From NCBI GenBank assembly GCA_905182995.1, contig CAJJDP010000101.1:251099-315098 (forward strand): 64,000 nt of DNA. Reading direction: 5' to 3'. This document shows, piece by piece, positions 24,701 through 38,616 of this stretch. Position 1 is the stretch's first letter, and each line of letters opens with the position of its first letter. A model generated the notes under the pieces. The model was not told the origin of the DNA and ran no database searches. It worked only from the letters and a program-made list of their open reading frames with translations. Source of the DNA: Paramecium octaurelia (lineage: Eukaryota; Ciliophora; Oligohymenophorea; Peniculida; Parameciidae). Position numbers and translations under genes: made by a program.

Positions 24701-26757
24701 TTAAATGTTCAATTTCTCTATCAATTTGATCAACACTTTCAAACCAACATTAACTTGTTCTCCATTCACAATACTCTCTCCTATCATACTGATCTAGGCT
24801 CCTTTGTGAGGTCTCATCTCATATTGTGTGACTTAATCAATGTAATACGAAATGTATTGTTCCAACATTGTCTGATTCAATTACCCACCCTTCAACACTG
24901 TCCAATAGTAATTACAACACTTCTAGATGTATTCATCTTTATATCTATAATTCATCTTAATGATGTCAAGTAACAATTCCAAATCATCTTTTGTGACATC
25001 TTTGGGATCCTTACTACAAACAGCATCAGTCAAGAAATCTAACCACTCCTTCTCTAATGAATTTGAAACATCTTTAAATAATTTAAAGATGGCTAATTTG
25101 TGCTCATATTCAGCTTTCTCCAAACTATACCAAATATCTTTAAAACTGTTAATACTGATCATTTTTTCTTCTATCAAAAACTTAAAGAATTCAGCACTTC
25201 TCTATACTAAATGAGAATTCCCAGATCCAACATAGAGACTCTCAAATATCTTTTTTTCATTTAGCCACTCTAATATCATTTGAATCGCAGCCTGTTTCTA
25301 CCATTCCTACATTCCATATTGATTGTATTGATCCTTTGTCTTCTTTATCAACTCTTAAATTGCCTTCAAGCCTTGGATCTTTCTCTCTAAGAAATCACTG
25401 GTAAAACATTTATATGCAATATCCAAATCCAATCTGTCAATCATTTCTTATCTTTTTTGCAATGCGAACACTCTCTTCAACAAATTGCTCAATGATTGTA
25501 GAATATCAGTTATTTTCTGAGATGAAAAGTTTCTCAGATTGTTATCGGCTGATTATAAAATATTATTTTAGACTGCCTCAAATAATTATGGAATATAAGT
25601 TAGAACTAATTCTCTGTTCAACATTTCTTAGAAATTATTCAATAATACCATGTAACTATGCAGGAAATCAATAGTGCATTTATTGAGAATTTAATCCATT
25701 ATATATTAAAATAATCCAGCTCGACCAAATTCATTGATCATTTCACAAATAACAATTGATCTTCTAGCCTACTTGGTCTAAAATCTAGGGATAGCATAAT
25801 CAGTGTTGGGATAGAGGAAATCATTGCAATCATGGATGATTTCCTCTTGACAATGAGGATTAGATGGCTGTCCCCTTGAAAATGCATTTCTTTTCTGAAT
25901 TCTTGGACTCACTGCTTTGATCCTCTCATCGTATTATTGATTCCAACCAAAGTATCTCCTGTTTTATGAGTCATACTAATTGCCCTTCTCATCATAGACT
26001 CTAAATCCAACCACATATTCCTTGTCCTCTTGATTGAAAGCAGTTACAATAGTAGCATTCTACCATACACGATTATCGAAACAATCGATTATATCGCCTG
26101 CAGTAAGAGAATGTCTCCATTCCCATTCATCATCTGTCACTTTACTCTTATATGGTGCCAAATCCATCGAATATCGAGCAATCTTCCTCTTCTCTTCATT
26201 TTCATAGCATTTGACCCACACATATTTCTCATTAATCTTCACGATATTTGCTCTGCACCACCCGATCACATTACCTTTTTCATCCTCATATAATGCATCG
26301 ACATCTTAACCTTCCTCAAGATTTGCGCAAAATTCCTATTAAGTGAATTCCAGATGTGAAAACTAAAAATCTTTTCGATTTGATTACCTGGTCTTCATCC
26401 ATCTAGACTAACTCATGACATTTGTAGAAATGCTTGTCTGGATCTATGGTTAGACGAAGTGTCTCCCAAGCTTTCAATTGATCCCGATTATTTAAACACA
26501 CCTTCACTATGTGCATCAAGATTTTATTCGCAGACTATCCATAATAAGATGATACTTACTTTCCAATACATTGTGTATTGTCTGAATTCGATTACGTTCT
26601 TTGCACATTGATACAATAAATCCAATCCCACAGGGTGTTAGATTTGTTGCCACACAATCTCCAAATCTTATTAAGACCTATTGCTACTACATTCAACTTA
26701 CTCTTATTAACACTACCCAATTCTCTTAATGGCTTCCTTTAACTCTTCTGTGTTCAT
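18731..26757 (-). CDS. Giant ubiquitin-specific protease, USP9X/USP34-like
   Basis: Start 26757-26755, stop TGA 18733-18731; introns at 26535-26559, 26363-26387, 19582-19606 and 19217-19245 leave exactly 2640 codons. Cysteine protease that removes ubiquitin. Helical N-terminus; a small Tudor-like beta region about residues 140-230 ('IGWCRANIVKINEKYVWVKC', 'GDIIDCFDNRVW'); one EF-hand-like loop near residue 1050 ('DKDKDSILTLSD'); the USP domain with Cys box 'NLRCICYMNAMLQQ' near residue 1589, the finger ('CTQIECQNC', 'DFKCESCNQK') and His box 'GTADVGHYFSYI' near residue 1840; then a long helical C-terminus. Both catalytic Cys and His are present. The Cys box has Arg where the family nearly always has Gly (NLG). 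The size and layout fit USP9X/USP24/USP34; I cannot separate these. Confidence 0.85.
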
Positions 26758-27121
26758 TTAATTAAATATCACCGATTATAATACATAATACACACAAATA
26801 AATAGGTGTGTATCATTAGAAATCTAATCAAAAATCAAAGACATTTAAACAAACAAAATCATAATCATCTAAGTATATTCTAGATCCTGAAGAATTCTTG
26901 TTTTATTTAATTTTTAATCTTCATTTCATACATTACTTACATGATCATTATTAATTTAATTTCATATCAAATAACCATTTAAATTATTCACTTCTCTAGA
27001 AATACTCTCAATTCCCACCCTCCTCTCTTTGCTTTTTAACGCTCTCCTCCTTTTCCGCTTACCAACACCATAGTTTTCTTAAATAAACTGATGATATAGA
27101 ACATAAAATATTAATTTAAAT
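26758..27121. other. Divergent intergenic region
   Basis: AT-rich spacer between the start codons of the deubiquitinase and the first EF-hand pseudokinase. No gene seen. An 8-bp inverted repeat (26788-26795 with 26806-26813) could form a hairpin, and a C/T-rich stretch lies at about 27010-27060. The region presumably carries both promoters, but no motif is recognised. Confidence 0.5.
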
Positions 27122-28766
27122 ATGGGAATCTGTTCAGCTAAACATTAACAGAACCTAAAAATCACAGAACAGAATGAACAATAAGCGAAATAATCCCCTC
27201 CAAATGATGAGTCACTAGATATTCAAAGACTTGTTAAATCTGAAAAAACCATTAAATACATAAAACCAACGGCCTCCTCTCCAAAGTAAATATTGTCTAA
27301 GTTTGCTGCCACACCCTCTACTCGACAGCCTAAACGCATGTTTTGGGCTGATTAGATAGTTGAAAATTCAGGTTTGGGGGGAACCCTCAAAACTTGGATA
27401 TCAATAAAACATACCCAATTTTCAAAATACTACACGATGCTAAACAAAGATCAATTCAATTATAGATTAAAATAGAATGACCAAATTGTTGTCGTCCAAC
27501 ATAATCTCAGTGGAAGAATAATGGTGGCTGAGATGATTAGAAAAACAGAACAAGGAGATTAACTCATTGAATCCATTATTTAAACCTAACTAGTAATTAG
27601 TTTATCCTAATATAGAACCATCCTAATTTAATAAGAATTTTCGAAATATTTTAGGATAGTAATAATTATCAAATAATACATGATTTCTGCAACGGGGCAA
27701 TATTATCCTAAAACCTGCACAATTCAGTCTATACCCAACAATAAGCAGCCCTGATTTTGAAATAAATCATAGAAGTCGTCAAACACCTCCATCAAAAAGA
27801 AGTAAATCATGGTGGATTAACGTTGGCCTCCTTCCAAAGGTGTAATTAATCCAATTCGAACTATATTAAATTAGTCGATTTTAAACCTATTTACTTAAAA
27901 TCCTACATTTCAGAAAAACAAATCTATCAATACATGCCCCCCGAAGCTATCAAATTTCCTGAAATTTACACTCGAGAAAGGGATGTTTGGAGTATAGGAA
28001 TTCTCCTTTTCTAAATGTTGTCAGGCCAATTCCCATTCAAAGGTAACAACAAAGAAGAGGTATTTGAGGAAATACGAAAATATTCACTACAAGAGAATCT
28101 TGAAACCAAATGTTTACCAGCTGAATCAGTGAATTTTATTAAGGGATTCCTCTAAATTAATCCTTCAAAAAGAATTAAATTAACTGAAGCCTTAAATGAT
28201 CATTGGCTAAAACACTTTATCGAAAATCAGCATGAAGAATAGAAATAAATAGTCTAGCAATTAGAAAATAATCATGCCTTGAATTTTCTTTAGTGTTGCT
28301 TCTTGTAGTTTATGATTTCCACCTTTTCAGCTGATCAAGAGCAATTCTTTTATCAACTTTTTGGATAATTTGATGTGAATCATGATGGCAGGATTAGCAA
28401 ATAAGATCTCACCATTGCCTATATCAAGCATTTCAGTAGTCCTCAAGAGGTTAAGGAACATGTCGATAAAGTCTTCAAGGGGATTGATATTAACAAAAAC
28501 GGGGAAATAGATTTTTAAGAATTTTTGATTGGAGTAATAAATAAAGAGACATTAATTACCGAAGATAATTTAAAGGAAGCTTTCAAAGTGCTTTCAGATG
28601 TGGAAGGATTCATTTCGCTATCCAAAATGTGCTCTTTGTATCATAATAAAAAATAATAGCTGAAATAATAATTTTCAGCCTATGAAAATAATTAAGTAAG
28701 AATAATAGTCACTTATTTTAGATTAATTTCAAGCAGTTTCAACAATTGATGTTTGATGCGCTCTGA
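27122..28766 (+). CDS. CDPK-like EF-hand protein with catalytically dead kinase domain (pseudokinase A)
   Basis: Start 27122, stop TGA 28764-28766, introns 27593-27615 and 28696-28721; 531 residues. N-terminal 'MGICSAK' has Gly2 and Cys4, the pattern for myristoylation plus palmitoylation. The kinase domain follows CDPK order but lacks activity residues: no glycine loop, 'MVAEMI' where VAVK is expected (Lys to Glu), 'NHGGLTLASF' instead of HRDLKPEN, 'VDFKP' instead of DFG. The fold landmarks remain: 'NHPNLIRIFEIFQD', 'MPPEA' (APE), 'RDVWSIGILLFQMLSG'. Two good EF-hand loops follow ('DVNHDGRISKQD', 'DINKNGEIDFQE'). Likely a Ca2+-binding, membrane-anchored scaffold or regulator. Four relatives lie at 40-49 kb. 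The intron just before HPN is shared by all five. Confidence 0.85.
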
Positions 28767-28824
28767 AAATTCTATCTGTATTCTGATATTTATTATATAC
28801 TATTGAAATTAATTATTTAATCAT

Positions 28825-30547
28825 ATGGAGAAATTAAGACATTTTAGAGAGAGTAATATAGATTCAGAATTTAATGGTTACAATGAATGTGAAAAAATTG
28901 TCCTGAATAATATGAAAGAGAATTTCAGTGATTTATGTCTCAGCATTTAATAATTCTTAGACACTGATAAATAGAGATACATATCTCAATTTTCTATGGC
29001 CAAAGTATTATTTATTTGATTTACTTTAGTTATGCTTCAGACTTACTCAAATTATGAATGAAGAATTCCTATTTAATCATTTCTAAAATATCGTTCTGCC
29101 TTCAATAATCAACTACATATATAATAATTAGATGTATTCTAAAGAATTAGAACCAAAAGCCTAATAATTTATTCAATCGTCTGTTATTTTATGTAAAGAA
29201 TTGCTAAGTTTTTGGGCTCATGTCTATCCTCAAACACCAGATTTCTCGACTTCTAAATTTTTGAGTGAGTACTAAATATTCAAAAAATAACAAAAAGAAA
29301 ATAAGATTGATAAAACAAAAAAGAGTCAATATATTTACATAAAAGAACAATTTAAGATTCATTTGGTCTATAAGGCTATTAAGGATAAATGGAAGAGATA
29401 AAATTTAGTCTCAGAATTTAATATTTCTGATGAGGAAAGAAGTCCTTAACTTTCTTCTCGTGATAACTTAAATCCCCCTTTGTAAGATTAAAATAAAGAG
29501 TAGCTTTAATAAGAGTTGGATGATCTTATAAAATAAATTAATGAGAAGAAAAAAGAGTTGGATTAGAAGAAAAAAGAGTTGGAAGATGTAGAGATAAACA
29601 TTCAGAAGAAAACAGAGGAATTTTAACATTTACCCAATTCAATATCGAATCAATCAAAATCAACCGAGGCTGAATAATTTCGTAGTTCTGGAACATCAAA
29701 CTCTTCTATATATAATAAATAAATTTTTGATTCTACTTTTAACTTTGATGATGAAAAATTTCCCATAAAAAAATAATTTGAAGATATACCCTTAGTTTCC
29801 ATTGATACATCATACCCACAAAAGAAGAGAAGACTATTAGATGGTAGAGGTGTCTTTCACGTTCATGAAAATTTCTTACTTGCTAGATAATAAATATTAA
29901 ACGAAAATACCATGGACTTGGTTATCTATTTGAAATGCATTGAAAACCCTATGAAAGATTTATTATTTTAGGTTTTATGCTAAGGCAAATGTAATAATTT
30001 TAATATCTTAGTATAAAAATAAAATACCTTAGGTGGAGATAAGTAGAATCTGTTGCCAGGAGAACAGATCAAATTTGAAATTAGAGACATTGATAAATCT
30101 TTACTTATTGATAACGATATTGAAATTAAGTTAAATATTGATTGGAAATAAAGTTTCCCAGAAACAATTTGTTTTTATTTGAAACTCACAAATATTGTTA
30201 GTTATAATTATGCTATAGAGGCTGATTTGGTGAAGGAATATCAAAATATCCCTAAAGTCTTAATTTCCAAAGAGTTTATTTTTGACTCCGAAGTATTTCC
30301 AAACGGATTGGAAGACATATAAAAATGCATTCAATATTCTATAAATTATAAACAAAAGAATTAACTATTGTTTTCTGGAAGTTTAAATAACAACGCTTTT
30401 ATTTGCAGAGTAATAATTTTCTAAATATTTAAGATTACTTTAAATTAAGAAGGGTAAGCTTAGGTGATCATAAAGAAACTATAGAATGAAGAACTGGCAA
30501 AAAGATTAATAATAGCTTACATTGAAGCATTACAAAAAATTGATTGA
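28825..30547 (+). CDS. VHS-like/adaptin-appendage protein (GGA-like), shorter paralogue
   Basis: Start 28825, stop TGA 30545-30547, one 25-nt intron (29005-29029); 565 residues. The N-terminal helical part ('SSVILCKELLSFWAHVYP' near residue 110) resembles the end of a VHS-type domain. A charged coiled coil follows, with the repeat 'EKKKELDQKKKELED'. The C-terminal about 230 residues look like the two-part alpha-adaptin appendage: a beta part ('NLLPGEQIKFEIRDID') and a platform part ending 'VIIKKLQNEELAKRLIIA', comparable to the appendage C-terminus. Such ears recruit clathrin-coat accessory proteins. The longer gene at 35.5-39.8 kb has the same order. Divergence is high, so domain names are inferred. 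Confidence 0.55.
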
Positions 30548-30571
30548 TTATATGATATAAAATTAAAATAA

Positions 30572-32514
<1,943 letters not shown>

Positions 32515-32550
32515 AAAAATAAATTATATATTTTTGAATAATAATTCTTA

Positions 32551-34245
32551 TCAACCGACAAGGGAGTCTGTGTTAAATCTATTATTCTAATTATGCTGTC
32601 CTCTTTAAGTTTAGACAATACTATTGCTCTTGAATTTATCCTTGGAAAGGAATCCTGGGACCCAGGTCTTATTTGATCCTAAGAATTCATCTTCCAAAGT
32701 CGGATGTAGTATTTTCCTTACTCCTGTTTGACTCATCCACTTAATTTCAAACTCTTAAATTTCATAGTCCTCCTTCTCTATGGTATTAGGTGTTTTTGGA
32801 TTTGAATTTTTTTTTGAATTCAATCTCTTACTGTTATTAGCAGTTGCAATAACACGTTAGAAAGGCAATGGTTTTTTTTGAGCCTCATCTTGCAAATCCT
32901 TCATTTAAAAATCATCATCTCCACCAACATTGATCTAACTCTGTTATCTTAAGAATTGAGCCTTCTTGACTTGAAATGATTTCCGTCTCACCACTTTATA
33001 ATTCTTCTCTTAGATATTATTTTGCTATACAAAACTATATTAATAAAGTAATACTCTGGTAATCTATCCTTTTTCACTGAGAATCCAACATGAAATATCT
33101 TGTCTCTCTCAGTCTCTTATATGGCAGTGTTCAATAATTTCCGATATTCAAGCATGAAATTCTTTTATTATCTTTTCAACAGATCTTCAGGATTCAAATT
33201 GCCCATCTTCTTTTTCTACTGAAATATTATCTCAATGTTGTCCAATCCTTTATTTCCCGAAAAGTACTTCTCATTAGTAATACTAATAAGATTATAACTG
33301 TTATTGAATCTAATCAATTTCACTGCATTGTCAATAAAATTCTACAATATTTTAACTGTATCTTTTTGCTTTGGTTCCAATTCAAACATAGTCGCTATAA
33401 TATTGTCACTCTCAATGATTAATGGTCCTCTCAGGTTGTGCTCTGCTAATGAATTGAATTTCTAATTAATTCACTTCAATAAAATACTTTCTCTGGATTT
33501 GTGAAGGTGATTGCGTGAATGTCCCATTAATTGTAACACGAAATTGCGAATTCCATGGCGACACCTCTAAACAACCAATGATGCAAGAACTGCTTTTTTA
33601 TTTAACAGATCATTTCATTTTGATTTGACAACATATTCTATTTAGGTTTATAAGTTGGTGATTTCACAATATACTTACCAATCGACTGATATTCCATAGC
33701 ATCCCTCCTATTGTGCAAACCAATGTTAGCTTTTGGCAACCACTCATCGGTCACTTTGCTATACAGATATAGATCTCCTGTGGTTGAATCCAAGAAGTAC
33801 TCATTCGGACCATTTTTCAATGCCTGTAGAGTGTATTTCGGAAAATCCACTAATTTACAACCTTCCCCATGATTGTTAGTTATGGAAGCATGCTTTAGAA
33901 TAGAATTATTTTTAGTTACCAAAGAGAAATTTGTTGAACAAAGATAAGCTATAGCCTAAGCACCAAATGAAGTTGAGAATAATAACTTTTTGGTCTTCAA
34001 ACACATTCTGATCAAGGTTATTATCTCAATCTTATTTGTATTTATACCTTTCTCATATTTGGATTCCAAGGTTTTGAGTTCGGAGAAGCTATAATGAACA
34101 CAATATCAATTGAATTAAATTTCAATCCATACTCCATTCTGATCAAACTTGTCTCCGGTTCATAAAGGAAATCATCCAAAGAATGTCGATCTCGAAAATG
34201 ATACTCGCATTCAGTATCTGCTACTTCCCTCTATTTCGATATCAT
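32551..34245 (-). CDS. GATase-like domain protein, function unknown
   Basis: Start chosen at 34245-34243 because a TGA lies upstream in frame; stop TGA 32553-32551; introns 34025-34047, 33462-33487 and 33035-33054; 541 residues. About residues 50-100 ('DIVFIIASPNSKPWNPNMRK', 'LLFSTSFGAQAIAYLCSTN') look like the nucleophile-elbow region of class I glutamine amidotransferase-like folds, but with Phe/Gly in place of the catalytic Cys, so no amidotransferase activity is expected. Two further parts ('YLYSKVTDEWLPKANIGLHN', 'VAMEFAISCYNQWDIHAITF') are unrecognised. The tail is Lys/Gln-rich. I do not name a function. Confidence 0.6.
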
Positions 34246-34380
34246 CTAAATCTAATATAATTATATACACTCTAAATGCTGTTCCTAAAATATTCAAATA
34301 CTTTAGCACAAGATGCAGAAGCATTGAACCCATTTACTATCAGAAACCTCATTATTTTATTTTATATATTTCCAATATAA

Positions 34381-35276
34381 ATGAGACAACAACAACCATA
34401 TTTCATAAGACCTTCTAATCTTTCGTCTCGCCACTCCACAAATAAGATAAGCTTTCTCAATAAAGAAGATACCCCTTCGAACAGTTAAGGAGTTCGAAGG
34501 AAAACTCCCATTCTAGCTCATGCATTAAACTCACCTACACATTTCAAAGATATGTAATTCTATTATACATATGGAGGCATCGTATCAATCCTGTTAAACG
34601 TATTCCAACTCTAAATTCACCATTACATGACGGATCCTTATCAAAATATCAAATTATAAGTGATGTTTCAGTTTACAAACTACCAACTACTAGAAGAATC
34701 AAATCCGATGATTAATTTTCCAATATAATACCCATTAAAAAACAGTAGAGTTAACACATCAATAATATTAAGTTGCGAACTGATAGAAGAAAAAATTTTA
34801 CTCCATTAATTAAAATGAAAACAGAACCTAATGAAATTGCTCAACATTCCGTTTCTAAATAAGATGAGTCTCAAGATATATTATTTCGACTTCATAAGCA
34901 ATCAATCCCATCAGAACCCAGGGATAAATTTGCTTCTATTTTGGGAGACAGAATTGTTAGCAGCATAAAAAAAATAGATAAAAAGACTGAAAACTTTATT
35001 GAACTAGATCAAGATAGTTAATTTTTTCTAGAAACTAAAGAAAATAAGAAAAATAAAGAAATCCCTGTTTTGAATCAATAAACTAAAGAGAGAATTTTAG
35101 ATTTGCTTTGTTTGTCTACATAAGATTTAAAAAAGAAATTCGCTGACTAAAGTAGAGTTGGGAATTCTAAAATTAATACAAGGCAGTCTAATAAGTTAAT
35201 CATTCCAAAAAATGGCAAATCTAAATTTCCATTAGATTTTTTTAATGCTCTCTTACCAAATTCTATTCTTAATTGA
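34381..35276 (+). CDS. Basic protein, unrecognised
   Basis: Start 34381, stop TGA 35274-35276, intron 34554-34576; exactly 290 residues. Rich in Lys, Arg, Ser and Asn with no membrane segment and no domain I recognise. The N-terminus carries 'MRQQQPYFIRPSNLSSRHS'; a proline-containing basic stretch 'NPVKRIPTLNSPLHDGSLSK' follows; the C-terminus is 'FPLDFFNALLPNSILN'. It looks like an unstructured, possibly cytoskeletal or nuclear protein. Divergent from the GATase-like gene, with 135 bp between the starts. Confidence 0.7.
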
Positions 35277-35453
35277 TTTTTTCTTTATCTAATATTATAT
35301 TTTTGTAATTTGCATATTATTTTAGCTGTTACGTCAATCGTTCTAATTTTAGTTGTTTTCTATTTGATTTATATATTATTAAATTTATATTACAAAATAA
35401 AATTGTTGGTTTCCTCCAAATTATTTATCATATTTATATGTGAATATAATTAA

Positions 35454-38400
35454 TCATTAGCTTTTGCCATCACCTAATATGAATGCATATCCATTTAATA
35501 TTTGTTCAAGAATCTGTCTTTTTGTGGTGAATTTGGATTCAAAAGTTAGATAAATGCAGATTTTATCGTTTGGTAAAATTTCAAACTAAAATATATTAAA
35601 ATACTTTTATACTTTTATTAAAAATGAAATGTCTAAAACATATCCTAGACCTCCTAATTTTATTTCATCTATTCCCATCTCAAAATCATTAATTTTGTTG
35701 CTGTTTAAAATTATTGTTTTCGGCACTTACTTTTGGAAGAAACTAATATCTTTTATCACTCCTTTATTTAAATTAAGCAATGGTGTTCTAATTTAATTAG
35801 ATATCTATTATTTCCATTTATTCTTAAATTCACTCACCTTGATTTCTCTATAAATTATCTATTAGCAAATGTGATTTGGAATGTAAATTTAGAATGGATG
35901 GGTCTCAAAGTGGGAAATTTGCAATGTCAAAATTTAATAAGGAATCTTATTCGATCCAATCAATATCTCTATTAATTCGTTAGAATCTTCATCTAAAGTT
36001 TTTGAAAATTCTAAGGGGGAAGCCCAAAATTGCTAGAATTCTATAATAAGTTATCATTATAATTTTTACTTTCAACTTCCAAAAATTACACTGTAAAATC
36101 TTGTTTCACTCCCTAGCTATTTGATACATACAAACCATAGGTAAAATAGGTTTTATTCTGAGCAACTTAAGTTTAATACAATAATCCAAACTGTATCCCA
36201 TAATCTTCATACAAAATGCCTTAAGATCCTAAGCATCGCTATTTGAAAAAGGTCACATTATCTCTGTTCAAATGAGAAATGTCATCAAAATTTTAATTCT
36301 ATTGAATCACCTTACCTTTTCTTGATTTCTGTGGTTTGTTATTAAAGTAATCTTCAGGACTGCTATAAGGGAATATTAGGTCTAAACTTTCAGGGTTAAG
36401 ATTTTTTTGCTTTTAAGGTACTTATTCGGGATAGAATTTTCTATTTTTTGGAAAATGCTTGAACACAGCAATGGGACACTGAATTTACACAATCGGATTA
36501 TTTTCAAGGCCTGCATTCACTTCCTTTATAGAATGATTTGCATTTGCCTTAACTTCAGAAATCTCTATTTGTTAATTATTTTATTATTGTTAAATCGACT
36601 CTAGTTCAGAAACTTAAGATTTAGTGTGATTCTTTGAAGGAATCTTTAATTATAACTAAGCCTATTTTTAGATTGCCTCAATAGTTGCCAACTGATTCTA
36701 TTATGCCTATTATTGTAATTCAAAGACATCTTTTTATAATTTCTACCTATCCTATGTGAGATCATCTATTCTTTATTTATAATATTCATCTTTTTCTTTC
36801 AAAGCAATTTTATGATCTTCCTTTAACTTATCAATCTCATCTAATTTCTATTGCAATTTCTATTGTAAAAGAGTTGAACTTCTATTGTCCATGTTCTTCT
36901 GTATAAATTGATCAATTTATTATTAAGCAGCTTCTAGATTTCTCTTAAGTTGTTAATTTTCTTTTTAAGCAGCTTAATAACTTTATTATAATTATTTGTA
37001 TTCTGCTTCTTTATCACTAAGTTATAATTAATTTGAGTTTAACTATTGTTTGGTATTTAAATTTTCCTTTCTAGCCTCAAATACTTATTACAAAAGTTCA
37101 TCATTAGACTTTTTTTAACTTTCCTATAGGATTAAATAATCCTTTTAGCTTTTTTCCAATTAGGTCTTATAAAGATTTAATTAATTAGTCAGAGTCTCTG
37201 AAAAGGTTTATTAATCATTAAGTTTGATTTTGCTTAAATCAATTTCTTTTTACAGACTTTTTTACAGAATTTCTTTATCTAATTTTAAGGTCTCTATTTC
37301 TCTTTTGTGTTAGGCTATCAGTTACTCATATTGAAATTATTTATCTTAAATTTCACTATGATTGGTTGATTAAGCCTTGATTTATTCAATCTATCTCAAA
37401 AGTGCTTATTTTTCTGAAAATAACTGCTGTCTTTCTATTTTATAATTATTTAGCTCTAAATCATTTTAATCTTTTTGCTATTATTTCAACCTTTCAGAAT
37501 TCAGTTTATATTCATTAAATTGTTGTTGAATTAATTGGAGTTGATTCTAATTTAATATCTTTTCTTATTAAAGTTAATCAAATTTTGTTTGCAGACTTTT
37601 TAAATCTTCTTATATCCTATTACCACCTCCATTTAATGAATATACATCTTCCTTCAACTTTTTATTTCTGTTTTCTTCATCTTCTAATTGTTTTTGTAAT
37701 TATCCCTTATCTCTTTGTAAATTTTCCACTTGTTGCTGTAAGATTTCCAATTATTTCTTATCAAACTAGTTCATTTATTGGTGATTCTCTTATATCAAAT
37801 CAGGAGCTCCACTTAAATCCCCTTTTATTTTTTGGTGTTATGGCTGAGGATTCAATCCCAAACTAGAATGACTGATTGGTTTTGAGGTTTTCATTTGAAT
37901 TTTAGATTGATCATTTGGATATAAAAATGATTTAGTGTTAAATACCTAACCTACTTAAGAGTTTGTCTAAAATTTGGAAGCTCCAACTAATTCTTGAACT
38001 TTTTCGCTGTCACCGTTATCCAATACTATTTGTTATTATTATTGTTTTTGCTACATCTCTTCATAATGAATTTTCTTTTATTCTTCTTCATATTCTCTCT
38101 ACTTTTTGAATTCTTCCTCTTATTATTTCTACTTTTTTTACTGCTCTTCCTACTCCTAGATTTATTTCTATCTCTTTTAATCCTCTAATTCTTAATTTCT
38201 TTTTTTCTCCGCCTGCTCTTCTTCCTATTTTTTTTTTAGCTCTAGCTCTCGTTTCTTATTCTCTTCATCTTAAATTCTTTACTTTTCCTAATTTTGTTCC
38301 TCATTCTTTTTTATACGATCTTGCTCTTCTTTTCGTCTTCTTTCATATTCTATACGATCTTGCTCTTCTTTTCGTTTTCTTTCTTATTCTATGCGATCTT

Positions 38401-38521
38401 ACTCTTCTTTTCGTTTTCTTTCTTATTCTATACGATCTTACTCTTCCATTAATTTTTTTAATCTCTCTACTTCCAATCTTTGTTTTTCATTCTCTATCTC
38501 TTATTATCTCTTTTATTCCGC

Positions 38522-38616
<95 letters not shown>

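Noticed and set aside
26788-26813. 8-bp inverted repeat, possible terminator or RNA hairpin.
   Set aside because: It lies between two divergent starts and is AT-rich; such small repeats are expected by chance.
38391-38615. Plus-strand frame ending in a long poly-Tyr run.
   Set aside because: It is the antisense reading of the (TTA)n array; the minus strand encodes poly-Gln inside a continuous 1426-codon gene.
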